A DNA stretch of 64,000 bases from SKNW01 sp050485865 (GCA_050485865.1 JBJHCE010000003.1:1-64000), one strand, 5' to 3'. Counted from the first letter of the stretch, positions 23,423-32,886 are shown. A program made the numbers and translations. Notes: generated by a model not told the origin, from the letters alone.

Positions 23423-24196
23423 TTACGCTCCGGCCCGGAAGGTGAAGGAAACCGAGGCCGTCTCGCCGGTGGTCACCGTGACCCGGGCTTCCTGCGTGCC
23501 CAGGTCCGGGTGCCAGGCTTCGAGGAGGTACTCTCCGGGGGGGAGCCGGGCCAGGTTGAAGGTTCCCGCCTCTCCGGTCACCGCGTGGTAGGGGTGGGGG
23601 AGGATGCCCAGGTAGGCGCCCATCCACCCGTGAACGTCGCAGCGCAGCGGGATCATCACCTCCGGGAGGGGGAAGGTCCGATCCGTGTCCATGTTGACCG
23701 GCTGGCTCACGTTGAAGCCCCGGTTCGTGCTCGGCGTGGCGTTGATGTTGTGCATGAGTCCGTCGGAGTTCCGGAGCGTCACCGTCTGGTTCGTCATCGC
23801 TCCCGCTACCCGTGGGACGTACCGGCACGCCACCTGGTCGATGAGGACGGCCTCGGCGGGGACGGGGAATTCCATTCCCTCGAGCCCCTCCTTCACGTAG
23901 ACGAAGACGTCGGCCAGGTGACCGCCACGGACCTTCACGTTCTCCCGGACGGGGGGTTCGTCGTAGCGCTCGAAGCAGGCGCGCTCGCTCTCCATGTCGA
24001 TGGGCTCGGGCGCAGGCGGAGTCCCCTCGAACATGACCATGCCGGAGACCGAACCGGCGGTGGCCACGTCGAAGGGCATCTCGGTGACCTGCCGGGCTGC
24101 GGGCGCGGCGTCGTCCCCGCCTCCGCAGGCGGCGACTCCGAGGGCCAGGGCGAGGGCGGCGAAGGGGAGCGTGCAGCGGTGGGTCAGGGTGTTCAT
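23423..24196 (-). CDS. cupredoxin-type copper lipoprotein
   Basis: A 257-residue lipoprotein (signal LPFAALALALGVAAC) with a blue-copper-like fold. A first candidate copper ligand lies in SDGLMHNINATPSTNRGF and the other three in PLRCDVHGWMGAYLGILPHPY (Cys, His and Met), the arrangement of plastocyanin- and MauL-like domains. The C-terminus (GTFNLARLPPGEYLLEAWHPDLGT) resembles a carboxypeptidase-regulatory-like beta domain. Lying between the c-type cytochrome genes and oxidase subunit II, it probably carries electrons or copper to CuA. It overlaps the cytochrome gene stop as ATGA. Confidence 0.75.
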   Translation of the reverse strand: MNTLTHRCTLPFAALALALGVAACGGGDDAAPAARQVTEMPFDVATAGSVSGMVMFEGTPPAPEPIDMESERACFERYDEPPVRENVKVRGGHLADVFVYVKEGLEGMEFPVPAEAVLIDQVACRYVPRVAGAMTNQTVTLRNSDGLMHNINATPSTNRGFNVSQPVNMDTDRTFPLPEVMIPLRCDVHGWMGAYLGILPHPYHAVTGEAGTFNLARLPPGEYLLEAWHPDLGTQEARVTVTTGETASVSFTFRAGA

Positions 24197-25818
24197 GGGT
24201 CCTCCGGGGTCGGAGTTGGGGTGATGCGTTCACGTCGCTGGGCCCGGGCCACCACGAGGAGGCCGAGCCCGCCGGTGAGAACCATCGCGAGGAGGGGAGC
24301 CACGAAGACCGTGGGCGGGGTCTCGGGCTCCAGGTGGATGAAGAACCAGGAGCTGATGGAGCCCCGGGTCCCGTCCTCCCCGTTGTCACCGTCCCAGGCC
24401 TGGAAGGCGATGGGGATCGAGACCCCCTCCACGAAGGTGAGATCGGCGTCGGGATCCGCGGGCTCGAGGGGGCGACGAAGGAGGAGCTCCCATCGGCCGT
24501 CATCCCAGCGGGCCTCGGCAGAGATCCCGGCGCCGGGAATGTCCTGGACGTCGCGGACCCCCCGGGCCCGGGCCCGGACGGCGGTCCCGGGGCGATCGCT
24601 GGACCACTGCCAGAGGAGGACCGGACTGCGGGCATCGCCCTTCAGGAAGTACGGCCGGTCCATACCCCGGGGGAGTTCAAGGGGGAGCTGAACGGTGATC
24701 CGGTCCGGCCGGGGGCCGGGCTCCGGGGGTTCGCCGTCGTGGGGCTCCATGACCTCGAGGACCCGGGCCTGGAAGTCTGCCCAGAGCGGGTCCGGGCTCC
24801 GGGACCGATCGTGCCAGGCCAGGTGGAGAACGAGCTCGGCCCCGTCGTGGAAACCCCGGACCTCCACCGCGTTGATCGAGGGATCGAACCAGCGGGGCGC
24901 CACGATGATCTGGGCCACGAGGGGAATGTGGAACGCCTCGGCCTCGCCCCATCGCGGATCGTCGAGCCCGGTGGGGAGAGTTCCGCCGTCGAGGCGGGGA
25001 ATCCGGATCACCTCCCGGATCCGGGGCTCCCGCTCCGGCGAGAGGCTCCGGACGTAGTGGGCAAGGCTCCAGAGTTCGTCGGCGGTGACCACCCCCGCGT
25101 CCACGAGATCGGCGGACGAGGGCATCGGGGTCCCGTCGAGCCCGGTGAGGATCCGCCGGTGGATGTCCTCCACCGAACCCCCTCCGTCGAACCTCCAGTT
25201 CCTGGTGAGGTCAGCGGCGCGAATCGGATAACCCCAGTCATCTTCCAGGGTGGGCGCACTCGACCCGGCACCCCGCCCGGAGTCACCGTGGCACTGCCAG
25301 CACTCGATTCGCTGGAAGACCTCCCGACCCTCGGCGATCCGCTCGGCACTCGCCCTGGGCGCCCGACCGAAGGGGAGGGGGTCGGGCTGCCCGAAGGTCT
25401 CGAACCCCGGGTAGAAGGTCTTCAGGTACGCCACGAGGGCGTCCCGGTCCCGGCGGGAGAGGTGACGCTCCCACCCGGGCATGGAGGTCCCGGGCATCCC
25501 CTTGTCGATGACGCGCAGGATGTCTGCGTCGGTGGGAAGCTCCCCCCCGGCGGTGGTCCGGACCTGGTAGACCCCCCGGGTGAAGTCCCTCGGGCGGGGA
25601 AGCATGGTGCCCGCAGCCGGGCCCAGACCGTCGCCCTCGGCCCCGTGGCACGAGGCACACCATCGGTCGTAGAGCTCCCGCCCCCGGTCCAGGTCCTGGG
25701 CCTCGGCCCCTCCCGCCCCGGCGGCGGCCGCGGCCAGGAACCCCGCGCAGGCCAGGCGGCGGCCGGCGGCCGCAGGGATCCGCCACCTGGAAATGGACCC
25801 GCCCCTCCGCATCTCCAT
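24193..25818 (-). CDS. dihaem cytochrome c fused to an ethylbenzene-dehydrogenase-type haem b domain
   Basis: The 541-residue exported protein has three parts. Residues about 20-40 form a signal sequence. Two mono-haem cytochrome c domains follow: CASCH at 54-58, with GMPGTSMPGW as likely Met ligand region, and CWQCH at 173-177. Residues about 285-480 (PLVAQIIVAPRWFDPSINAVEVRGFHDGAELVLHLAWHD, later VLLWQWSSDRPG) resemble the EB_dh domain, the haem-b-binding gamma subunit fold of DMSO-reductase-family enzymes. A membrane helix near residues 502-522 anchors the C-terminus. The TGATG junction with the upstream cytochrome sets the start. No molybdopterin catalytic subunit is encoded nearby. Confidence 0.78.
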   Translation of the reverse strand: MEMRRGGSISRWRIPAAAGRRLACAGFLAAAAAGAGGAEAQDLDRGRELYDRWCASCHGAEGDGLGPAAGTMLPRPRDFTRGVYQVRTTAGGELPTDADILRVIDKGMPGTSMPGWERHLSRRDRDALVAYLKTFYPGFETFGQPDPLPFGRAPRASAERIAEGREVFQRIECWQCHGDSGRGAGSSAPTLEDDWGYPIRAADLTRNWRFDGGGSVEDIHRRILTGLDGTPMPSSADLVDAGVVTADELWSLAHYVRSLSPEREPRIREVIRIPRLDGGTLPTGLDDPRWGEAEAFHIPLVAQIIVAPRWFDPSINAVEVRGFHDGAELVLHLAWHDRSRSPDPLWADFQARVLEVMEPHDGEPPEPGPRPDRITVQLPLELPRGMDRPYFLKGDARSPVLLWQWSSDRPGTAVRARARGVRDVQDIPGAGISAEARWDDGRWELLLRRPLEPADPDADLTFVEGVSIPIAFQAWDGDNGEDGTRGSISSWFFIHLEPETPPTVFVAPLLAMVLTGGLGLLVVARAQRRERITPTPTPEDP

Positions 25819-26618
25819 CAGTGCTCCTCCCAGGTACGGGGCGAGAGCCCTGCCTGGCGGTAGAGGAAGAGGGTCACCGCCCAGATCTCGTCGGCGGTCA
25901 TGAAGTCCTCCCAGGCGGGCATGGCCGAGTTCCAGGGGGCACCCTCCCGGGGAAGGCCGGCCCCTCCCTTCGCGATCCGCCAGAAGACGTAACTCTCGGT
26001 GAGCTGGGCGATCGTTCCTCCGCCGCGGAGGGGGAGGGGCGCGGGGTTGAAGCCGTGGGCGTAGTGACCCTGCCCGTCCAGGTAGTCGCCGTGGCAGGGC
26101 ATGCAGTTCCGCGTGTAGAGGGCGAGCCCCTCGGCGTAGGCCTCGTCCTCCCGCCCCGAGCCGCGTATGGGGTTCTCGAGCCCGTCCAGGCGGATCGTCT
26201 CGCCGCGGAAGGTGATCTGGGTGGGAGGCGCGGGGTGGACGGACCTGAGCCCCGCGGGGGCCGAGACCTTGGGGCGGACCGTGTCGTAGGTCATGAAGCC
26301 CACGAGGAGGGGGAGGGCCACCAGGACCGCGAGGCGCACCCGACGCCGCTCCGGAAGGATCAGGGTCTCCCGGATGGGGCGCTTGAAGGCCTTCCACCGG
26401 TCCTCGTTGTCACTCACCCAGACGAGCACCCCGAGGAGGACGGAAAGCATGTACTGGATCACCACGCTCCGGGGGACCGGTGCGCTCGAAACCCCGACGA
26501 GGGGGGGGAGGTACGGGATCCCCCAGCGGACCAGGGCGTAGGCGAGGAGAAGGACCGCTGCGCCCTGGGCGAAGGGGGTCCGGGGCCAGAGGCGGAAGCG
26601 CCGCGCCGGGGCGTTCAC
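25818..26618 (-). CDS. membrane-anchored mono-haem cytochrome c
   Basis: A 266-residue protein with three N-terminal membrane helices (GAAVLLLAYALVRWGIPYL, VVIQYMLSVLLGVLVWV and LAVLVALPLLVGFMTYD) and a C-terminal cytochrome c domain carrying CMPCHGDYLDGQGHYA, with SAMPAWEDFMTADEIWAVTLFLY giving a probable axial Met. It is the second of three consecutive cytochrome genes (4-base overlap with the previous one). It may pass electrons from a quinol-oxidising or CydA-like unit to the oxidase. Confidence 0.85.
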   Translation of the reverse strand: MNAPARRFRLWPRTPFAQGAAVLLLAYALVRWGIPYLPPLVGVSSAPVPRSVVIQYMLSVLLGVLVWVSDNEDRWKAFKRPIRETLILPERRRVRLAVLVALPLLVGFMTYDTVRPKVSAPAGLRSVHPAPPTQITFRGETIRLDGLENPIRGSGREDEAYAEGLALYTRNCMPCHGDYLDGQGHYAHGFNPAPLPLRGGGTIAQLTESYVFWRIAKGGAGLPREGAPWNSAMPAWEDFMTADEIWAVTLFLYRQAGLSPRTWEEH

Positions 26619-27412
26619 CGGAGCCCCGCCAGGTAGCGCACCACGGCCTCGAGCTGGGCCGCGGTGAGGCGCTCACCGAAGTAGGTGGGCATCACCCCCA
26701 CGAGCTCCTCGTACCCCGGGGACACCACGGCCGGGGGGTCGAGGATCGCGCGGCGGAGTTCCTCGGGGGTGCGGCGGGCCCCGATCCCGTCCAGGGCCGG
26801 GCCGAGCGCGGTCCCCTCCCCTGCCAGCACGTGGCACATCACGCACTGCTCCCGTACGAAGGTCTCCGGGTCGTCGGCGCCGGCGATGCCGACGGCTCCG
26901 GGCGCTCCGGCGGCGGGGACGCCGGGGCTCGCATCGGTGTCGGGAATGTCCGCTGCCGTCACGGTGATCTCCCCCCCGAGGCTTTCCAGGTAGGCCACGA
27001 GGGCCCAGATCTGCGCCGGGGCCATGGTCCGGTCGGCAGGGGGCATGATCGGCTCGTACCCCGGGACCATGTGCTCCTGCGGGCGCACAAGCGCCTGGTA
27101 GAGGAACTCCTTGCACGACATTCCCGGGACCCGGTCGCCGCAGCGGGCCCCGATGGGTCCCTCCCCACGGAAGTCGGTGGAGAGGTTCGGCCCCCGGGCT
27201 CCGGGCGACTCGGCGTGGCAGGCCAGGCATCCGCCGCCCCCCCGGTAGAGGGCGGCCCCGGCTTCGGCCAGCTCCTCCGGGGTCACGTCGGCGCCGAAGG
27301 CCACGTCCAGGGGCACCTCCGACTCCACCTGCGGGATCACGTTCGCCACCAGGGTGAAGAGGATGATGGTCCCGGCCACGACCCCCGCCACCTTGAAATC
27401 CACCGCCGACAT
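26615..27412 (-). CDS. membrane-anchored dihaem cytochrome c
   Basis: A 265-residue protein with one N-terminal membrane helix (VAGVVAGTIILFTLVANVIP) and two cytochrome c domains: CLACH at 62-66 and CVMCH near residue 190. Probable Met ligands are in EPIMPPADRTMAPAQIWALVAYLESLG and GVMPTYFGERLTAAQLEAVVRYL. Extra cysteines (ARCGDRVPGMSC) may form a disulphide. It follows the CydA-like gene with a one-base gap, so the two probably form one complex in which this protein takes electrons from, or hands them to, the membrane haems. Confidence 0.87.
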   Translation of the reverse strand: MSAVDFKVAGVVAGTIILFTLVANVIPQVESEVPLDVAFGADVTPEELAEAGAALYRGGGGCLACHAESPGARGPNLSTDFRGEGPIGARCGDRVPGMSCKEFLYQALVRPQEHMVPGYEPIMPPADRTMAPAQIWALVAYLESLGGEITVTAADIPDTDASPGVPAAGAPGAVGIAGADDPETFVREQCVMCHVLAGEGTALGPALDGIGARRTPEELRRAILDPPAVVSPGYEELVGVMPTYFGERLTAAQLEAVVRYLAGLR

Positions 27413-29221
27413 TCAGGCCTCCCGGGGGTTCGGATGGAGGGGCGCGGTCGAGGGGGCCGCCGCGGGCTGGGGCTTCACGATCATCCCCCCGATCCAGAAG
27501 ACGAAGGAGATCATTCCGAGGAAGATCAGGACGCAGGCGCTGATCACGATGGCCGCGTATCCGAGCGCCGGGGTCGCCGCGTGGGGCGAGGTGTCGCGCA
27601 TCACCTCCCAGATGTGCCAGTGCTGGCGAATCCCGCTTCGGGCGAACCCCATGAGCCCCATGAGCCAGGTGAAGGTCACGACCAGCACGAAGAGGGCGTA
27701 CTGGGCGCGCTCGGGCATCTCTCCCCAGCGGATCGCCCCCCGGGATTCGGCCTTCCGGGTCAGGAGGAGGTCCAGGACGACCACGGCCACGATGGAGCCC
27801 AGCACCCAGAGCACCTGGTAGACCGAGAATCCGATCCGGACAATGGCCTCGACGAAGTAGCCGTAGACCCCGTAGAAGAGGACGACGGCAGCACAGATCG
27901 CGAGCACGATCCCCTGGGCGATCGTCCCCTCCCGGGCCCACGACACGGTGGGAATCTTGTTCGCCCGGCGGTACATCAGGAAGGACAGGAAGGTGGTGAG
28001 GATCATGAGGTTCACCGCCGTGTTCTTGGCACTCATGACCCCGAGCACCCCCAGGAAGGGGTGGTGCGTCCCCCCCATGGCGGCGAGCTCCTCCCGGTCC
28101 GCGATCATGGAGTGGGGGGTGGCCCACACGATGAAGCCCACCACGAGGACGGCGAGCATGTACTTCGTGTACGGAGCGAACCGCTCTCCTCCGGGGATGC
28201 GACCGAGGCCGATCCAGAGGTAGTAGTTGCCCGCGAGGAAGAGGATCCCGATCAGGAAGGCCTGCACGATCCAGAGCCAGCTCATGAAGCCGCCCATCAT
28301 CGTGACGCCCATCTGCTGGTTGTACTCGTAGATCTCCCGCCCCAGCCAGTAGCCCGCGAAGGGGAGCACGAGGAAGACCGCGATGGCGATGAGGTTCCCC
28401 ACGTACGCCATCCAGTCGTAGTGGGCGCGCTCCTCCGGGGTCTTCGCCTTGAGGAATCGGTACGCCGCGTAGGCCGCCACCACCGCCCCACCGAACACGG
28501 CGTTCGCGATGAGCCGGTGGATGTTGATGGGCATCCAGGTGGCGTTCGCGAAGGCGCTCCAGAAGAGCACCTCCCGGGGGGAGGTGTCGGGGGTCACGTA
28601 CCCCGGGGGGCTCATCATGTAGGTGAGCCAGGAGTTCGCGATGAACATCACGATCGTGCCCCAGATGTTCAGGAGGATCCCGAGCCCCCAGTGTCCGATC
28701 TTGGCCCGACCGGCCTTCCACCGGTCCCACGTGTAGTAGTAGGTGTAGAGGGTGGCCGTCTCGAAGAAGAAGAGACCGGCGTAGAAGTACATGGAGTAGC
28801 CGAAGATCTCGGCCAGGTATCCCCAGAGCGTGGGGTAGAGGGTCACGAGGAGGAAGAGGAGGAGCCCGCCCCAGAGGGCCGTGGCGCTGTAGGCCACGAG
28901 GAGGAGGCGGGTGAATTCCCGGGCGAGCCGGTCGTACTTCTCGTCCTTCCCCCAGATCGCGATCGCCTCGGCGATCACCGCGAACATCGGCACCCCGAGC
29001 ACGAAGGCGGCGAACATGAGGTGCACCTGCGCCGCCACCCACACGGCGATCCGGCTCCCCACCAGGGGAAAGTCCCGCCCGTACTCCGCCACCCGGTACT
29101 GGTACTGGAAGCCCTGGGCGGCGAGGGGCTCGGCAAGGATCACCACGAGGGCCACCCCGGCGGCGAGGGCCGCGAGCGCCCACGCGATCCGGGCCTTCCC
29201 GCCCTGGCTCCGGCCCGTCAT
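27413..29221 (-). CDS. CydA-like membrane haem protein (cytochrome bd superfamily subunit I)
   Basis: A 602-residue protein with about 14 membrane helices, of the cytochrome-bd subunit I superfamily. The N-terminal His in AAQVHLMFAAFVLGVPMFAV and the later NIHRLIANAVFGGAVVAAY match haem-ligand helices of CydA. The quinol-loop signature GRQPW is not found, and no CydB partner is encoded nearby. Instead three c-type cytochrome genes follow, so it may work with cytochromes rather than as a quinol oxidase. Similar divergent bd-like proteins occur in Nitrospira-type genomes, as far as I recall. Translation is coupled to the radical-SAM gene upstream (ATGA). Confidence 0.75.
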   Translation of the reverse strand: MTGRSQGGKARIAWALAALAAGVALVVILAEPLAAQGFQYQYRVAEYGRDFPLVGSRIAVWVAAQVHLMFAAFVLGVPMFAVIAEAIAIWGKDEKYDRLAREFTRLLLVAYSATALWGGLLLFLLVTLYPTLWGYLAEIFGYSMYFYAGLFFFETATLYTYYYTWDRWKAGRAKIGHWGLGILLNIWGTIVMFIANSWLTYMMSPPGYVTPDTSPREVLFWSAFANATWMPINIHRLIANAVFGGAVVAAYAAYRFLKAKTPEERAHYDWMAYVGNLIAIAVFLVLPFAGYWLGREIYEYNQQMGVTMMGGFMSWLWIVQAFLIGILFLAGNYYLWIGLGRIPGGERFAPYTKYMLAVLVVGFIVWATPHSMIADREELAAMGGTHHPFLGVLGVMSAKNTAVNLMILTTFLSFLMYRRANKIPTVSWAREGTIAQGIVLAICAAVVLFYGVYGYFVEAIVRIGFSVYQVLWVLGSIVAVVVLDLLLTRKAESRGAIRWGEMPERAQYALFVLVVTFTWLMGLMGFARSGIRQHWHIWEVMRDTSPHAATPALGYAAIVISACVLIFLGMISFVFWIGGMIVKPQPAAAPSTAPLHPNPREA

Positions 29222-30558
29222 GCCTTCCCTCCCCGCCCGAGGAAGAAGGGGAGCCGCTTCGAGAAGTCCACCGGCATCTCCTCCCGGACCCGGGCCATCA
29301 GCGCCTCGTCCACGACCGCCACCCCCCGGTCCCGGGCAAAGCGCTCCACCCGGTCCACCACCACCCCCCGGACGAAGCTCGGAATCCGCTCCACCCGGGC
29401 CCGGGCGCCTTCGGTCCAGGGGAGTGCCGGCTCGGGGATCGAGGCCCCGTAGGTGACCGACGCGCGCGGGCGGACAAGGGGCTCGTCCCCGTCCGGCTCG
29501 TACGCGCACGAGAGGTCCGGCCCGAGGAGGTCGCCGGTCTCGGCAAAGGCCCGGGCGCGACACCCCCCGCACACCTCCCGGTACGCGCACCGCCCGCACT
29601 TTCCGCCGGGCGTTCCTTCACGAAGGGCCTGGAACACCGCGGAAGTGCGCCAGATCTCGCCGAAGGAGGCCTCCGCCAGGTCCCCCGCCTCCACCGGGGA
29701 GTAGGGACAGGGCGTCACCTTCCCCTCGGGAGTGATGCGGCAGTACTGGAGCCCGCAGGGACACCGGGTCCGGTAGTTCAGGAGGGGGGAGTCCGGCTCC
29801 CCGGCGTGGGCGAGGCGCATGAGCTGCGGCTGGCACTTCGAGCGAACCAGCATCCGGCCCCGGAAGCGGGCCTCGAGGGCCAGGAGCTCCTCCAGGACCT
29901 CCTCGTTCTCCGCGGGGGAGAGCCCCTGCATCCCCGACCCCCGCCCGGTGGGAACGAGGAAATAGAGGTTGAAGGCCACGGCACCCATTTCGGCGGCCCA
30001 GGCCACGAGTCCCGGGAGCTCGTCCCGGTTTCCCCGGGTGAGGCTCGTCTGCACGATGAAGTCGAGGCCGTGGCGCCCGAGTCGCTCCACCGCGGCAAGG
30101 GTATCGGAGAGGGCGCCCGAGCCGTGGCGAAAGCGGTCGTGGTACGCGGGGCGGAGCGAGTCCACGCTCACCGCCACGCCCTGCACCCCCGCTTCCATGA
30201 GCGACCGGATCCGGGTGTCCGTGAGACGCGTTCCGTTCGTACCCACCACCACCGTGGCGCCCCCTTCCGTGGCCCGGGAGGCGAGAAGCTCCAGGTCGTC
30301 GCGAAGGAGGGGCTCCCCGCCGGAGAGGATCAGCATCGGCGCGGGGCTCACCTCCAGGATCTCTCCGAGGATGCGGAGGCATCGGTCCGTCGGGAGCTCG
30401 TCGGCCGCGGCGTGCCAGGACCCGGCCGCGATGTAGCAGTGGGCGCACGCCAGGTTGCAACGCTTCGTCAGGTTCCAGGCCACCACGTGGGGAACGGGCG
30501 GGGCAGGCTCCGACACCGGCGTGGACGGCGCTTCGTCGAGCGCCCGGGCGAGGCTCAC
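29218..30558 (-). CDS. SPASM radical-SAM protein (NirJ/AhbD type) with a C-terminal PCP_red-like domain
   Basis: A 446-residue enzyme with the radical-SAM cluster at Cys34, Cys38 and Cys41 (CNLACAHC), LSGGEPLLRDD and NGTRLTD, then SPASM-type cysteines (TRCPCGLQYC, TPCPYSP and CGRCAYREVCGGCRARAF), as in NirJ, AhbC and AhbD, which shape haem d1 or haem b. Residues about 393-440 (WTEGARARVERIPSFVRGVV and following) match the PCP_red pattern found at the C-terminus of BchB. It starts with GTG at 30558, overlapping the stress-protein stop (GTGA); an upstream ATG lies inside that gene. I infer a role in maturing a modified haem for the CydA-like protein or oxidase. Confidence 0.82.
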   Translation of the reverse strand: MSLARALDEAPSTPVSEPAPPVPHVVAWNLTKRCNLACAHCYIAAGSWHAAADELPTDRCLRILGEILEVSPAPMLILSGGEPLLRDDLELLASRATEGGATVVVGTNGTRLTDTRIRSLMEAGVQGVAVSVDSLRPAYHDRFRHGSGALSDTLAAVERLGRHGLDFIVQTSLTRGNRDELPGLVAWAAEMGAVAFNLYFLVPTGRGSGMQGLSPAENEEVLEELLALEARFRGRMLVRSKCQPQLMRLAHAGEPDSPLLNYRTRCPCGLQYCRITPEGKVTPCPYSPVEAGDLAEASFGEIWRTSAVFQALREGTPGGKCGRCAYREVCGGCRARAFAETGDLLGPDLSCAYEPDGDEPLVRPRASVTYGASIPEPALPWTEGARARVERIPSFVRGVVVDRVERFARDRGVAVVDEALMARVREEMPVDFSKRLPFFLGRGGKA

Positions 30559-32540
30559 GCCTCCTCCTCCATGAATCGTTCCACCGCCGCCCTTGCCTCG
30601 GCGGGTGTCGCCGTCTTCATGTCCACCGGGCACTTCTCGACCTGGGCCTCGACATCGCGGATCGGACACCGGGTGACCCCCTGGGCCTTCGCCTCCTCGA
30701 TGAATTTCCTCATCTCGGGCGAGAGCCCGTCCACCCCCTCGGCCGCGGCCTTGAGCTGCTTCGTCTGGAGCTCGCGGAACATGACGAGCATGGTGTCCAT
30801 GTCGAACTCGTCGGCCTCGATCATGGCCTGCTTGTTCTCGTCCATGACCCGGGTCGTGACCCGCCAGAGGTCGTGTTCCTTCGCGAAGCGCTCCACGGTG
30901 TTGCGGGCCAGGGGGCGCGCGATCAGGGGCACGGCCCGAAGGCGTTCGAAGGCTTCCGCGGTCCAGACCACCGGGTCGGTGGCGGTACGCTCCCGGGACT
31001 GGCTATGCCCCGTGTAGGGGCACGCCACGGTCACCGTGGGGACCTCGGGCTCGGGGTCCGCGTCCACCCCTTCCACCACGGTCCGCCGCATCGCCTCCTC
31101 CGCCTTCACCTCGGCCAGGGCAAGCTCTTCGGCGGTCCCGATCCCCATGATCATCTGCATGTGGGTGGGAAGGAGCTTCCGGATCGCCTCGTCGAGGCGG
31201 TCGCCGGTCACGGTGGGAAGCGCATGTCCCCCGTTCCCGTACTCCTCGAGGACGAACTCCTCCACCGCCTTCCGGGCGATCCCCAGGGCGAAGGGCGGCA
31301 CCCGGAGGATCCGCACCTCGGCGTCGGGGGCCCACTCGAGCCCCTGTTCCCCGTCTTCCTCGATCCAGGGGATCTCGTCGGGGCGGACGTCGGTGGTCCC
31401 CACGAGGAGCACGTTCGCAGGCGTGAGGCGGCAGAGGTTCTCGGCCTGGGAACCCAGATCGGTGCCGTCGATCCGGTGCCCCCCGTGCCGCGCCATCACG
31501 ACGAGCGAGGGGTCGAGCTCCTCCACCCACTGGAGGATGCACTGGAAGGGCTTCCCGATCAGGATCTGGGTCTCCACCTCCACGTCGGGGAACTCGGAGG
31601 CCATGACCTGCGCCCGCTTGAGGTTCGCCTGGCAGAGCTTCAGGAGCCCCTTGTCGATGATGTTGTTGTGAAGGGCTTCCTGCTCCTCGAACTTGAAGAC
31701 CTTCGCGGCCTGCGCCGAGAGCACGTCCTTGATGTTGCCGAAGACGACGTGGTGATACTCCACGTCGAAGGCGGAGCAGACGTGGAGCTTCGCCCCGAAC
31801 TCCCGGGCGAGTTCGAGGGCCACCCGCATCGCCTTGTACGCGTAGGAGGAGCCGTCCACGCATACGATCCAGGATCCGCCCTCGAGCGGTCGGTCGTTCC
31901 GGACGATCAGGGTGTCCCGTTCGACCTTCCGGATGACCCGGGCGGTGACGCCCCCGAGCTGTGAGAGGGGCTGGAGGCCGATTCCGTGGGCGCCGATGCA
32001 GAGGAGGTCGTATTCACGACCGCTCTCGCCCGCGAGCTTCTCGTCCTGCTCCTCGTCCTCGGCCACGATCCGTCCGTCCGCCCCGAGGCGAACGTCGCTC
32101 CGGACCGTCGTACCCCCGTCGTACTTGTCGGCGATGTTGGGATCGAAGCCGATGAGACTGGGAAGGCGCCCCGCTCCCCGGTTCGCCTCACGGATGATCT
32201 CCTCGTAGTTGATTCCCTCGAGGAGCTGCCGTGCAAGGGGGACTCCGGCCTCCCGGCACCGCCGTTCCGTCTGGTCCAGGAAGGAGTCCGAGATGAGCTG
32301 GAGCCCCTTCTCGATCAGCTTGTCGTGGACCTTCCGCTGCCGCCGGATCTCTTCCGGGGTCTGGAACTGTGCAGGGAGACCGGTTTCGAGCTGCCGGAAC
32401 CGGACGTCGTGAAGCCGGGCGGCGTAGACGTGGTTTCCGGTGATCCGGCCGTCGGACCTGCGGCAGAGCTCCACCGCACGGTTCACGGCCCAGCTGGAAT
32501 GGTCGGAGTTGTCGACCGGAACGAGGACTTCGCGGTACAT
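30555..32540 (-). CDS. tandem universal stress protein with two PCP_red-like domains
   Basis: A 661-residue soluble protein. Residues about 1-215 form a first UspA domain with a long insertion (MYREVLVPVDNSDHSSWAV to RDTLIVRND) and residues about 219-382 a second (SWIVCVDGSSYAYKAM to TPANVLLVGTTDV). Two PCP_red-like modules follow, at about 403-458 (WAPDAEVRILRVPPFALGIA) and 526-572 (VVWTAEAFERLRAVPLIARP). The C-terminus has three scattered cysteines (ACPYTG, RCPIRD, KCPVD). It is the first gene of the unit that continues into the radical-SAM enzyme and the respiratory genes, behind a consensus promoter and a leader of about 375 bases. The function is unknown. Confidence 0.75.
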   Translation of the reverse strand: MYREVLVPVDNSDHSSWAVNRAVELCRRSDGRITGNHVYAARLHDVRFRQLETGLPAQFQTPEEIRRQRKVHDKLIEKGLQLISDSFLDQTERRCREAGVPLARQLLEGINYEEIIREANRGAGRLPSLIGFDPNIADKYDGGTTVRSDVRLGADGRIVAEDEEQDEKLAGESGREYDLLCIGAHGIGLQPLSQLGGVTARVIRKVERDTLIVRNDRPLEGGSWIVCVDGSSYAYKAMRVALELAREFGAKLHVCSAFDVEYHHVVFGNIKDVLSAQAAKVFKFEEQEALHNNIIDKGLLKLCQANLKRAQVMASEFPDVEVETQILIGKPFQCILQWVEELDPSLVVMARHGGHRIDGTDLGSQAENLCRLTPANVLLVGTTDVRPDEIPWIEEDGEQGLEWAPDAEVRILRVPPFALGIARKAVEEFVLEEYGNGGHALPTVTGDRLDEAIRKLLPTHMQMIMGIGTAEELALAEVKAEEAMRRTVVEGVDADPEPEVPTVTVACPYTGHSQSRERTATDPVVWTAEAFERLRAVPLIARPLARNTVERFAKEHDLWRVTTRVMDENKQAMIEADEFDMDTMLVMFRELQTKQLKAAAEGVDGLSPEMRKFIEEAKAQGVTRCPIRDVEAQVEKCPVDMKTATPAEARAAVERFMEEEA

Positions 32541-32886
32541 CGGCACCTCGGGCCTTGAGCCTGAGCACCCCCGCAACCGGCCCCAGGGCGGGCAGGGGCC
32601 CAGGATCTGGGCCATACCCGTCCTCAGGAGCCCCGGGACAAGCCCGGGGACCCACGCTCCGCCCTCGGCGGAGCACGGACGCTGCGACCGGCACGAAGGG
32701 GACGGGACGTTCCCGCCCACTCACGCTCAAACCGGGCATCCACGCGTTGTGCTCGCTTCTGCCCGACGACCGCCTCCCTCCGGGAGGGGGCGGACCGTGA
32801 CCGAGGTTTGCTGTTGTCGCTTCGGGAGGGGGCCCTGTCTGCAGGTCGTGCGAGGCACATCGTGCCGGGACCCGCGGGCTGCACCC

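Noticed and set aside
24193..29221. Calling the cytochrome block a nitrite oxidoreductase or alternative complex III
   Set aside because: Neither a molybdopterin catalytic subunit nor the ActA-F set is present.
26480..29452. A 990-residue plus-strand frame across the cytochrome c and CydA-like genes
   Set aside because: It is a low-complexity mirror of real coding sequence; the minus strand carries haem-binding motifs.
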